From the NCBI RefSeq assembly GCF_030145185.1, contig NZ_JAQYWB010000055.1:1-38998 (forward strand): DNA of 38,998 nt, in the 5' to 3' direction. The notes under the pieces are model-generated. The model had not been told where the DNA came from. It did not search any database and saw only the letters and a program-made list of their open reading frames with translations. The position numbers and the translations under genes were made by a program. The number at the start of each line of letters is the position of its first letter. Within the stretch, counting starts at the first letter, position 1. The DNA is from Desulfoluna sp. (lineage in GTDB: Bacteria; Desulfobacterota; Desulfobacteria; Desulfobacterales; Desulfolunaceae). Below are positions 32,558-38,998 of the stretch, piece by piece.

Positions 32558-32983
32558 TCAGTCTGCTTTTACATGGCACTCACCGCACATGACAGGGCCG
32601 GATTTCTCTGCCTCATGGCAGGAAATGCACTGGCCGTGAAAGGCATCCATCGGATCGGATTTCGCCTTCTCTCCACCGTGACAGGAAGCACAGGCAACCG
32701 CGCTGAGGTCCTCCCGATGCATGCTGTTCAGGGTCATCACCTCTTCCGGTTCTGTCTCCGAAAGGAGGTCCTCGTCCAGGGCATTCTCGCCATCCTGATA
32801 GTCATGATGGCAAGAGAGGCAATCTTCAGCCAGATCAAAATGCATCTCATGAGGAAAGGAGACCGAGGGTCTCTGCTTCGCACCCGCCTCTGCCGTCCCA
32901 GCAGACAACAACACCGGCAAAACAATCAAAATGGCCAGCATGAAAAGGGGCAGAACGCAAGATCGTGTTCTCATTTTATCCAT
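32558..32983 (-). CDS. Periplasmic tetraheme cytochrome c (class III, c3-like)
   Basis: A 141-aa exported protein. A charged N-terminus, a long hydrophobic stretch and AEA around residue 33 form a Sec signal. Four CxxCH heme sites are present (55-59, 98-102, 119-123, 133-137), with extra histidines at 45, 48, 60, 89 and 116 for bis-His ligation, as in cytochrome c3. These proteins shuttle electrons from periplasmic hydrogenases and formate dehydrogenases to membrane complexes in sulfate reducers. The start at 32983 gives a proper signal; a longer frame upstream has no ribosome binding site. The first gene of the run leading to metV. Confidence 0.88.
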   Translation of the reverse strand: MDKMRTRSCVLPLFMLAILIVLPVLLSAGTAEAGAKQRPSVSFPHEMHFDLAEDCLSCHHDYQDGENALDEDLLSETEPEEVMTLNSMHREDLSAVACASCHGGEKAKSDPMDAFHGQCISCHEAEKSGPVMCGECHVKAD

Positions 32984-33741
32984 GGGGTTGTCACACTCCT
33001 CGCAGATATGGATGAACATAAGATGACAGACGGAAATCCATCCGACCATCACAACCAGATGTCGTCAAAGAAACGAGTCTAAGACAAAAAAAGCGCACTA
33101 TTCGTGACCTGATTCGTCACGTGTGTACGCCGTTCAGCCTTGAACACACCCATCAGACACGTGATACCTTTTTTACGCAAATTGACTTGTGATGTCAAGT
33201 AACGATAACACTCAACTTTTGTTTTCTTTTTAGCCAATTGAAAAAGCTTTCATGGGATAGGGTAATGCACAAGAGATAGCTTCTTTGCCACCCAATGAGC
33301 ACATACCGATCAGCTGAACATTTGTCGTCCCCACCCTGCCCCGAAACAGCCCGAGAGCAAAGGGGGAACCCTTTGAGGCCGGGGAAAAACAGCGAGGAAG
33401 ACCTTCACGAAAAAAACTGGGGTTATTATAACCCGTCACCAAAATTTTACAATCGGGCAATTACTCATCCAGCAATTTTTTTATCAGCAGACATCCACTC
33501 TTCCGAGCTATCCGGAAGACCGCTCTCTCAAAAATGACTGAAACACCGATGAGAGAAATTGTCAACCACCGACCCGGTCATTCTCTGCACTTTTTAAACA
33601 GATATAAATATCCGTAATCAAACCATCGTTTCAATTTTCGAGAGACCCGACCCCGTCGACATCGCCACTCAATTCATATCACACGAAATTCACACATTAT
33701 TTTTCTCATTTCCGCGGAGTTCAATGAAACCATTTTTCATG
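32984..33741. other. Long intergenic region upstream of the cytochrome-metV operon
   Basis: About 760 bp, AT-rich toward the right. Features seen: the minus-strand promoter candidate at 33170-33198, a CAAAGGG/CCCTTTG hairpin at 33359-33376, and a GGGTTAT-type palindrome near 33420. No convincing gene. Confidence 0.55.
33170..33198 (-). promoter_or_regulatory. Candidate promoter of the cytochrome-metV-metF operon
   Basis: On the minus strand a perfect TTGACA (33193-33198), a 17-bp spacer and TAAAAA (33170-33175). A TTGAC...GTCAA inverted pair overlaps the -35. The leader to the cytochrome start would be about 180 nt. Confidence 0.45.
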
Positions 33742-33771
33742 TTGACATCAATTGATCCGCTTTCCTATAAT
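33742..33771 (+). promoter_or_regulatory. Fully consensus sigma-70 promoter
   Basis: TTGACA at 33742-33747, an 18-bp spacer and TATAAT at 33766-33771, with an A seven bases on (33778) as a natural transcription start. It is the strongest promoter sequence in the window. Confidence 0.75.
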
Positions 33772-33777
33772 TTCTCT

Positions 33778-33938
33778 ACTTGCAGGGATGAATGTAAAAA
33801 ATGGAGGGATGGTCCCCTTGGCCTTAAAATAAAATCCATCGGTTATCCCCTGTACGCCGTCCTCATGACGTCGTGCGGGATAACGTCACCATCGCCAGCA
33901 ACAACCCGTCAAGGGCATTACCCTGTGTTCATTTTTTT
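33778..33938 (+). ncRNA. Structured small RNA or leader, 6S-RNA-like architecture
   Basis: About 160 nt beginning at the consensus promoter. The apical hairpin pairs 33842-33849 with 33877-33884 and 33852-33861 with 33867-33876 (one mismatch, a 2-nt bulge, CTCAT loop). Outside it, an open bubble (33821-33841 and 33885-33909) is closed by CCCTTG 33815-33820 with CAAGGG 33910-33915, AGGG 33805-33808 with CCCT 33921-33924, and AAAAAATG 33796-33803 with CATTTTTT 33930-33937. A long rod with a central bubble ending in a U-run is the layout of 6S RNA, which traps sigma-70 polymerase. The identity is inferred from shape only. It could instead be the leader of the lipoprotein operon 150 bp downstream; the 3' end may extend to 33960. 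Confidence 0.5.
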
Positions 33939-34091
33939 AATGAACCAGGAGAACATTGCATAACAGACGTTTTGCACTGAAACTGATATTTAAGGAACAA
34001 ACCAGTGAAAACTGGGTACCAAATGTCCAGGCTTGTAATCTTTTTTACAAAGCCACGCTGTTAAAATCAGACAAATCGAGGAACTCATCAC

Positions 34092-34694
34092 ATGAAAAAA
34101 AGTGCCCTTCTTATCGCTTTCACCCTGTTTGCCCTCCTGCCGGCCTGTCAGACCATTTCCACCCAGCGGGTAGACAGTGACACCGTCACAGACGTGGGGA
34201 GCAAGTGGAACGACACCGACTCCCGTCTTGTGGCAGACGAAATGATCAACGATGTCCTCTCACGCCCCTGGATCACCCAATTTACCACGGCCAACAACGG
34301 CAAAAGCCCGGTGGTCATCATCGGAGGCGTCAAAAACAAAAGCCACGAACACATCAACGTGAAAACCTTTGTGCGTAACCTGGAAAGAGCGCTTCTCAAC
34401 TCCGGCCTGGTCGAATTTGCCGCCAGCCGCAGCGAACGTGAAGAGATTCGTGATGAGCGCCTGGACCAGGCGTCCTACGCATCCGAAGAGACCGCCAAAT
34501 CCGCTGGAGAAGAGATCGCCGCCGACTTCATGCTGCAGGGCGAACTCAACAGCATCGTGAACAAGGACGGCGGAAAGTCCGTTCGCTTCTATCAGGTGGA
34601 CCTGACACTCATCGACCTGGAAAAAAACAAGAAGGTATGGATTGGAGAAAAACAGATCAAAAAGCTTCTCAAACAAAGCCGCTTCAGATTCTAA
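34092..34694 (+). CDS. Penicillin-binding protein activator LpoB-like lipoprotein
   Basis: A 200-aa lipoprotein of the LpoB/YcfM family (COG3417). The lipobox LLPAC puts the lipidated cysteine at 19. The folded domain has the family landmarks: LVADEMINDVLSRPWI, a VVIIGGVKNKSHEHINV strand-turn, NLERALLNSGLVEF and the closing VDLTLIDLEKNKKVWIGEKQIKKL. In E. coli LpoB reaches through the peptidoglycan to stimulate PBP1b; this copy lacks the long disordered N-terminal linker, so that role is not assured. GAGGAA precedes the ATG. First of a run with a COG3014-like and an LPP20-like lipoprotein, a combination that recurs in other proteobacteria. Confidence 0.88.
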   Translation: MKKSALLIAFTLFALLPACQTISTQRVDSDTVTDVGSKWNDTDSRLVADEMINDVLSRPWITQFTTANNGKSPVVIIGGVKNKSHEHINVKTFVRNLERALLNSGLVEFAASRSEREEIRDERLDQASYASEETAKSAGEEIAADFMLQGELNSIVNKDGGKSVRFYQVDLTLIDLEKNKKVWIGEKQIKKLLKQSRFRF

Positions 34695-34729
34695 AGCGAC
34701 CGCTCGAAACGCTGCCACCAAGGCAAGAG

Positions 34730-34760
34730 GCCGCCTGGATTTTCTGCGAATCCAGGCGGC
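34730..34760 (+). terminator. Strong intercistronic hairpin
   Basis: GCCGCCTGGATT and AATCCAGGCGGC form a perfect 12-bp stem with a 7-nt loop between the first two lipoprotein genes. No U-run follows, so it may be a processing or stability element rather than a full terminator. Confidence 0.5.
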
Positions 34761-34834
34761 TCTCCGATTGATCCCCACGCTTCAGGCCGGATGCCGGCCC
34801 TGTCATCTGTTTATACTTTTGTCATGAGGAAGAT

Positions 34835-36148
34835 ATGCCCCCCATGAAACGACTTGTTTTTTTTCTGATCCTGTTGATTTCAGCCACCGGATGCGCCCCG
34901 ACATTCGATTACGCCAATCTTGACCGTCTCCTCCAGGCCGGCGATTGTGTCGGTACCCAAGAAATGCTCAAAACCAGGCAAAAAGACTACGGCTCCCATG
35001 CCCAACTCCTGTATCACCTCGACTGCGCCATGATCCATTACCAATGCGGTGACCTGGTAAAGGCGGCTGCCGAGCTCAACGAAGCCGATGAGATGGCTCA
35101 ACGTCTGTGGACCAAAAGCATCAGCGCCGGAGCGGCCTCGTTTCTTGTCAACGACCTGATCGTCGACTACCCCGGTGAAGATTTCGAGCGGGCGCTGATC
35201 AATCTTTTTTCCGCCTTCACCTACATCCGTCAGGGGTCCTACGAGAATGCCCTGGTGGAATGCCGGAAGCTCAATACCCTCCTGACGGAATACAACACCC
35301 AGTATGAGACCAAAAACGTCTATAAAGAGGACGCACTGGGCCGCTATATCAGCGGCATCCTCAGCGAAATGGACGGTGAGTACAGTGACGCTTATATTTA
35401 TTATTATGAGGCGCTGAAGGCCTACAGAGATTACAACACGGCCTACGGCACCCCCACCCCGCCCTCCCTGTATGAAGACCTGGTGCGAGTCGCCGGCCCC
35501 GCAGACCGCCTCAAAGAGGCCCGAGAGATCGCAACAAGCTACACCGGTAAAGTACCCACAGCCAAAAAAACACGGTCGATGGGACGCATCGTCTACATAC
35601 ACATAAACGGCAAAGCCCCCAAAAAGATCGAAAATAAATTCACCCATATGGGCCCCACCGGCCCCATCTCCATTGCCTTCCCTCAATATGTCACCTTTCC
35701 GGTGGGATGCTCCGACAGCAGCCTGGTCCTGTCAGATGAGAGCGGTCAGAAGATCACCACACAGGCCACCCTTGCCGAGGATATCTCCCGTATCGCCGTC
35801 AAGAACCTGAACGACAGAAAAGCGCGAATCTGGGCCAAAACCATTACCCGGGCCGTCGCCAAACAAGTGGCCGTCCATGCGGCCGCCAAGGCCGTGGAAA
35901 AAGAACAGGGGGAATTTGCAGGCCTGCTCGCCCAGATTGCCGGACAAGTGGCCGCCAGTGCCACCGAAACCGCAGATACCCGCTGCTGGCGAACCCTGCC
36001 GGGTGAGATCTACATCGCAAGCCGCTTTGTGAAACCCGGTGAATACTCGGCTTCGGCTGCGACCTGCGCAGAGACCGACACCTATCTTGAGACCGTTCAT
36101 GTGAAGGCAGGGCAGACCGTCTTTGTCTTTAACAACACCATATATTAG
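34835..36148 (+). CDS. COG3014-like TPR lipoprotein
   Basis: A 437-aa lipoprotein with lipobox SATGC (Cys20). Residues about 30-240 are helical with a tetratricopeptide-like pattern (DLVKAAAELNEADEMAQ, ENALVECRKLNTLL, YSDAYIYYYEALKAYRDYN). A GRIVYIHINGKAPKK strand, an Ala-rich helix (about 330-375) and a C-terminal beta segment ending VFVFNNTIY follow. This fits the COG3014 family that often neighbours LpoB-like genes. The function is not established; an envelope assembly or scaffold role is inference. ATG 34835 has AGGA four bases upstream; ATG 34844 is an alternative that makes a shorter signal. Confidence 0.8.
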   Translation: MPPMKRLVFFLILLISATGCAPTFDYANLDRLLQAGDCVGTQEMLKTRQKDYGSHAQLLYHLDCAMIHYQCGDLVKAAAELNEADEMAQRLWTKSISAGAASFLVNDLIVDYPGEDFERALINLFSAFTYIRQGSYENALVECRKLNTLLTEYNTQYETKNVYKEDALGRYISGILSEMDGEYSDAYIYYYEALKAYRDYNTAYGTPTPPSLYEDLVRVAGPADRLKEAREIATSYTGKVPTAKKTRSMGRIVYIHINGKAPKKIENKFTHMGPTGPISIAFPQYVTFPVGCSDSSLVLSDESGQKITTQATLAEDISRIAVKNLNDRKARIWAKTITRAVAKQVAVHAAAKAVEKEQGEFAGLLAQIAGQVAASATETADTRCWRTLPGEIYIASRFVKPGEYSASAATCAETDTYLETVHVKAGQTVFVFNNTIY

Positions 36149-36155
36149 CCCCAAT

Positions 36156-36201
36156 GAATGACGAGGCCGGGAGACCGACACGGCGTCGTCATTCTCCCGG
36201 C
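36156..36201 (+). promoter_or_regulatory. Intercistronic pseudoknot or switching hairpins
   Basis: Two 9-bp helices interleave: GAATGACGA (36156-36164) with TCGTCATTC (36186-36194), and GCCGGGAGA (36166-36174) with TCTCCCGGC (36193-36201). The order of arms is that of an H-type pseudoknot, and the 3' arms share two bases, so the helices either compete or form a tight pseudoknot. It ends 30 bases before the next start codon. Confidence 0.5.
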
Positions 36202-36230
36202 TTAAAGCCCCCATCAAGGGAGATAAAAAA

Positions 36231-37367
36231 ATGAAACGATTAATCCCCGTCCTCATGGTCACGTCGCTGGTCCTGACCGGCTGCGTCACCTCCTCACCGG
36301 TGAAAACCCGAACCGACAGAAGCGCGGTTCAAAGAGAACGCGCACGTCAGGCATTTGACGAACTCGAAGGACGCCCCTCGTCCCCGGCGCCCGCAGCCGT
36401 CACCGCGCCCGTTCAGCCCCCTCGGCCCGACATGAGCAAGACGCCTGCCCCAGCCCCGGCCCAGACACCGGTGACGATCGTCGCTGATTTTTCCGCCTCC
36501 ACCCACCTCATTGCCCGGGGATACGGACAGTCCCGACCTGAAGCGATCCGTCGTGCCAAGGCCGAGCTCTCCAACACCTTTAAATCCCGGATCCAGAGCG
36601 ATATTTCCTCGGTCACCCGGGCCGTCACCGACTCCGCAAAAGGGAACAGCCTTTACAAAAACGTACAGGCCAAGATTCGTATCGCCTCCACCATCGAACT
36701 CGAAGGGGTCGAGGTCGGTCCCGTGGTGAAGGATGGTCGAGAGTATGTGGCCGACGTCGCCTTGAATCGAGAACAGGCGGCCCGGAAATGGCGAAACGAC
36801 ATCGCCCGGATCAGCGCCCGGATTGCTGTGGAACAAAACGCCGCCAAAACCAGCCCGGGTAAGCTGATGAAACTCAAGCATCTCAACAAAGCCATGAACC
36901 TCTTCATTGAACGCGAAGCCCTCATAAGCCGCCTCCAGGTCATTGGCCGACCCGCCGAACAAACCGATCAGCGTGAGTTTGAAACCCTGGTGGCGACCCT
37001 TCAGGAGATAAAAACCAATTTCCGGATCAGCCTGAACGTCAAGTCCCCCAAGGGAAAGGACCTGAGCCATAAACTGGCCCGCGAACTCACCGAGGCCGGT
37101 TTTATTGTGGGAAACCAACCCTCCGACAGCGATGTCATCCTGCAGGTGGCCCTCGCCCTCTCCCGCGTCAAGACCAACGACCCCAACTTCAAGTTCATGC
37201 GCGCCACCGCGGATGTCTCCATCATCGACCCCGTCACGGGAAAGACCGTGGGCAACTTCAATGAAAACAAGCGATCAGGACACCTCAGCTACGAAGAGGC
37301 CGGAGCCAAAGCCACCCGCAGCCTGTCAGGAAAACTTGCACAGAAAATAATCGCCTATTTAAACTAA
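36231..37367 (+). CDS. LPP20-family lipoprotein
   Basis: A 378-aa lipoprotein with lipobox VLTGC (Cys18). A Pro/Ala-rich linker (about 48-82) leads to an LPP20 domain (about 85-195), recognisable by ARGYGQSRPEAIRRAKAELSN and VQAKIRIASTIELEGVEVGPV, and the DGREYVADVALNREQAARKW end. The remaining half has a helical linker and a second alpha/beta domain (LSHKLARELTEAGFIVGN, DVILQVALALSRVK, FMRATADVSIIDPVTGKTV). LPP20-like proteins sit in the outer membrane; one subgroup (FlgP) serves the flagellar base, but no flagellar gene is near. AGGGAG precedes the ATG. Third lipoprotein of the run. Confidence 0.82.
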   Translation: MKRLIPVLMVTSLVLTGCVTSSPVKTRTDRSAVQRERARQAFDELEGRPSSPAPAAVTAPVQPPRPDMSKTPAPAPAQTPVTIVADFSASTHLIARGYGQSRPEAIRRAKAELSNTFKSRIQSDISSVTRAVTDSAKGNSLYKNVQAKIRIASTIELEGVEVGPVVKDGREYVADVALNREQAARKWRNDIARISARIAVEQNAAKTSPGKLMKLKHLNKAMNLFIEREALISRLQVIGRPAEQTDQREFETLVATLQEIKTNFRISLNVKSPKGKDLSHKLARELTEAGFIVGNQPSDSDVILQVALALSRVKTNDPNFKFMRATADVSIIDPVTGKTVGNFNENKRSGHLSYEEAGAKATRSLSGKLAQKIIAYLN

Positions 37368-37386
37368 GAAAAGGGATGGAGACCCC

Positions 37387-37812
37387 ATGAGCGACGGCAC
37401 CATGCGCCCCATTGAAATCGACGAGACGCCCCTTTACGGCCCCCGCGGACTTCTGGTCTGCGGCCTTGAAGACGAATCTGCAAAAGCGCTTCTCACCCTG
37501 GTCCACGACCTTGGATGGGACGATCTCTCCGTCGCTTTTGCCGGACGCGGTGATCTCCAGATCTCGGTCAAGCAGCTCTTTGAGGAGCCCCCTGACCACC
37601 GGGAACCCCTGGGCGGTGTTGCCGTCATTATGGCTGGGATCACAGGCAGCCAGCTCCAGGAGCTCATGAAGGGCTGGAGGGCAAGCAGCCTGCCCCGAAC
37701 CCTGTGGGCCACCCTGACCGAAACCAGCGAAACCTGGCCCCTGGGGACCCTTCTCAAGCACCTTTCTGAAGAGCAGAAAGAGATGGCCAAAGCCCGTCGG
37801 CCCCGTCCCTGA
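37387..37812 (+). CDS. DUF3783 family protein
   Basis: A 141-aa small soluble alpha/beta protein matching the DUF3783 pattern: GLLVCGLEDESAKALL strand-helix, an ISVKQLFEEPP middle, VAVIMAGITGSQLQELMKGWR, then a WATLTETSETWPLGTLLKHLSEEQ end. No signal peptide and no catalytic residues that I recognise. The gene begins 19 bp after the LPP20 stop with GGAG at good spacing, so it closes the lipoprotein operon. A functional tie to the lipoproteins is not evident. Confidence 0.75.
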   Translation: MSDGTMRPIEIDETPLYGPRGLLVCGLEDESAKALLTLVHDLGWDDLSVAFAGRGDLQISVKQLFEEPPDHREPLGGVAVIMAGITGSQLQELMKGWRASSLPRTLWATLTETSETWPLGTLLKHLSEEQKEMAKARRPRP

Positions 37813-37827
37813 CCCCTTATTCCAATC

Positions 37828-37869
37828 CACAAAAAAACCGCATCCATCAGGAAGCGGTTTTTTTTTGTG
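37828..37869. terminator. Bidirectional terminator between convergent genes
   Basis: CACAAAAAAACCGC faces GCGGTTTTTTTTTGTG, a GC stem flanked by A- and T-runs that works on both strands. It ends the DUF3783 operon on the plus strand and the acetyltransferase gene on the minus strand. Confidence 0.92.
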
Positions 37870-37887
37870 AGTCTATCAGGCACAGGG

Positions 37888-38427
37888 TCAGGCATTTTGA
37901 GCCATGGGCCACTCCTGCTGTTCAAAGGTGGCCTTGTCCACGGAGGCAGAAAAGAGATTGTCCCCATAGCAGTCGAAACGTTTATCCGGACGCATGCCCA
38001 GTTTTTTTAGCACAGCCACGGAGGCACGATTTTCCGGCATGGCGGCCCCATAAATCCGCGGCAATTGCAGCCCCTGAAAGCCATGGGCCACGATGCGCAG
38101 CGCCGCTTCAAAGGCAAGGCCACGCCCCTGGGCCTCCTGGGTCACCCCGTAACGCAGATCGATGAAGGGGCTGTCCACCACATGTTCCAAACCGCAATAT
38201 CCTACAGGATCCATGGTTTCTGCGTCTTGAAGCACAAAGGTTCCGAACCCGAACCGATCCCAATGTTCAAGGCGACGGTCCACATGGATATGGATTAAGT
38301 CCAAGGGACAGGGGTAATCCACGGGAAGCCAGCGCGTCAACTCCCCATCACTCAAAAAACGCCGCATGAACGCGAGGTCACACGCCTCCATGGGTCGAAA
38401 AACCAACCGAAGACTCGAAAGAATCAT
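37888..38427 (-). CDS. GNAT family N-acetyltransferase
   Basis: A 179-aa acetyltransferase of the RimJ/RimL-like GNAT group. The acetyl-CoA pyrophosphate loop is QGRGLA at 100-105, followed by the FEAALRIVAHGF helix, and NRASVAVLKKLGM is the family's C-terminal motif. It transfers an acetyl group from acetyl-CoA to an amine; such proteins modify ribosomal proteins, antibiotics or small amines, and the target here is unknown. The start at 38427 is chosen for GAAGGTG just upstream and the fit with the family's RLVFRPM beginning; a longer frame reaching 38490 adds an unrelated basic stretch. It is monocistronic and convergent to the lipoprotein operon. Confidence 0.85.
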   Translation of the reverse strand: MILSSLRLVFRPMEACDLAFMRRFLSDGELTRWLPVDYPCPLDLIHIHVDRRLEHWDRFGFGTFVLQDAETMDPVGYCGLEHVVDSPFIDLRYGVTQEAQGRGLAFEAALRIVAHGFQGLQLPRIYGAAMPENRASVAVLKKLGMRPDKRFDCYGDNLFSASVDKATFEQQEWPMAQNA

Positions 38428-38998
38428 AAACACCTTCACGTTGACCCTACCCCTTAGACGAGGACACAAACCGGTCCACCGTCTCTTCAAAGGGTACGGA
38501 TTGAAAAAAATATTGTAACTATTCAGCTTATGCCTCCGGCGGCCCTGCCGGGGGCTAAACTTTTGCCTGATTTTATTAAGACGGGTTTAACAAACAGGTT
38601 TTACGAAATAACCTTGATTAAATTTCATCTTAATAGCAGATGTGATTGCCTCTTATTCACAGCCGTGGGTTCCCTGTCACACCGGTGAGATTACGGCGGC
38701 GTCGTAGGATGGGCACCCATTTAATATCAAAGGGCGAAGCGTGCCCATCTGGCAGTCGGGAAACCCACAACGCTGAAAATTGTATAAATTTTGACGACGC
38801 AGCATCTCTCCTCGGCGTGATCGGTTGCACCCGCGCCAGATGGGCACGGCACACCCTTTGCCCATCCTGATATGATTGCCCCCTGTCAAGAGACAAATAG
38901 CCCCCCATCCATTATTTGCCATAATGGTTATGCATTCTTCGATATTTCAAAAAGAAAACAGGGGCGCAGCACTGTAACGACGTTTGATCAACCTGATA
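38428..38998. repeat. Repeat-containing intergenic region at the window edge
   Basis: No gene. 38531-38566 is the first half of the CCTCCGGC repeat found at 1765 and 3155, followed by a shortened tail ending ACAAACAGGT. GATGGGCA...TGCCCATC elements at 38708-38749 and 38839-38866 match those at 245 and 634, so both ends of the window carry the same repeat families. Confidence 0.7.

Noticed and set aside
33724-33963. 79-aa frame over the promoter and structured RNA
   Set aside because: No recognisable domain, and the consensus promoter and long-range pairing explain the sequence better. It is kept as the alternative that could refute the RNA.
33956-34180. 74-aa frame starting with TTG just ahead of the LpoB-like gene
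   Set aside because: An AGGAG lies upstream, but the frame runs out of phase far into the lipoprotein gene and resembles no protein.

Overview
The window looks like a piece of a chromosome from a sulfate-reducing, fatty-acid- or aromatic-degrading deltaproteobacterium (Desulfobacterota, probably Desulfobacteraceae or Desulfoluna-like). The sequence basis is a tetraheme class III cytochrome c, a MetV/MetF methylene-tetrahydrofolate reductase pair with HdrC-like and NarI/DsrM-like partners, a tandem-ATPase acyl-CoA dehydratase activase, a FadN/FadA beta-oxidation pair and very repeat-rich intergenic DNA. The genus is an inference. No rRNA, tRNA, CRISPR array, transposase or phage gene was found.

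Layout. 1-4256: repeat-rich DNA (palindromic mosaics, a 217-bp duplication, a compound 66-bp/114-bp repeat block, a heptamer array) around two minus-strand genes, a secreted alpha/beta hydrolase and a DUF3592 membrane protein. 4257-5777: DUF1846/UPF0371 protein with its terminator. 6367-8201: plus-strand flavin oxidoreductase and a BON-domain lipoprotein. 8304-13296: minus-strand TetR regulator plus a 1434-aa acyl-CoA dehydratase activase, with an autoregulatory-looking operator. 13512-18364: a molybdenum module (FmdE-zinc finger-MoeA fusion and a molybdopterin oxidoreductase) framed by inverted heptamer arrays. 18734-22420: fadN-fadA. 22865-25491: crotonase, LytS-type kinase and LytTR regulator in one operon. 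26145-29408: PAS histidine kinase, receiver-PAS-kinase hybrid and a small protein, overlapping end to end. 29519-32983: tetraheme cytochrome c, metV, NarI-like cytochrome b, HdrC-like ferredoxin and metF in one run. 33742-33960: consensus promoter and a strongly structured leader or small RNA. 34092-37812: three lipoproteins (LpoB-like, COG3014-like, LPP20-like) and a DUF3783 protein, closed by a bidirectional terminator. 37888-38427: GNAT acetyltransferase. 38428-38998: repeats only.

How it fits together. FadN, FadA, the crotonase and the radical-dehydratase activase all act on acyl-CoA chains. The MetVF operon belongs to the methyl branch of the Wood-Ljungdahl pathway, which such organisms use to oxidise acetyl-CoA completely or to fix CO2. 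The gene content of the MetVF operon (periplasmic cytochrome, membrane cytochrome b, cytoplasmic FeS protein, MetV, MetF) suggests that methylene-THF/methyl-THF redox chemistry is wired to the membrane and the periplasmic cytochrome pool. This operon and the 6S-like RNA candidate are the two items most worth following up.
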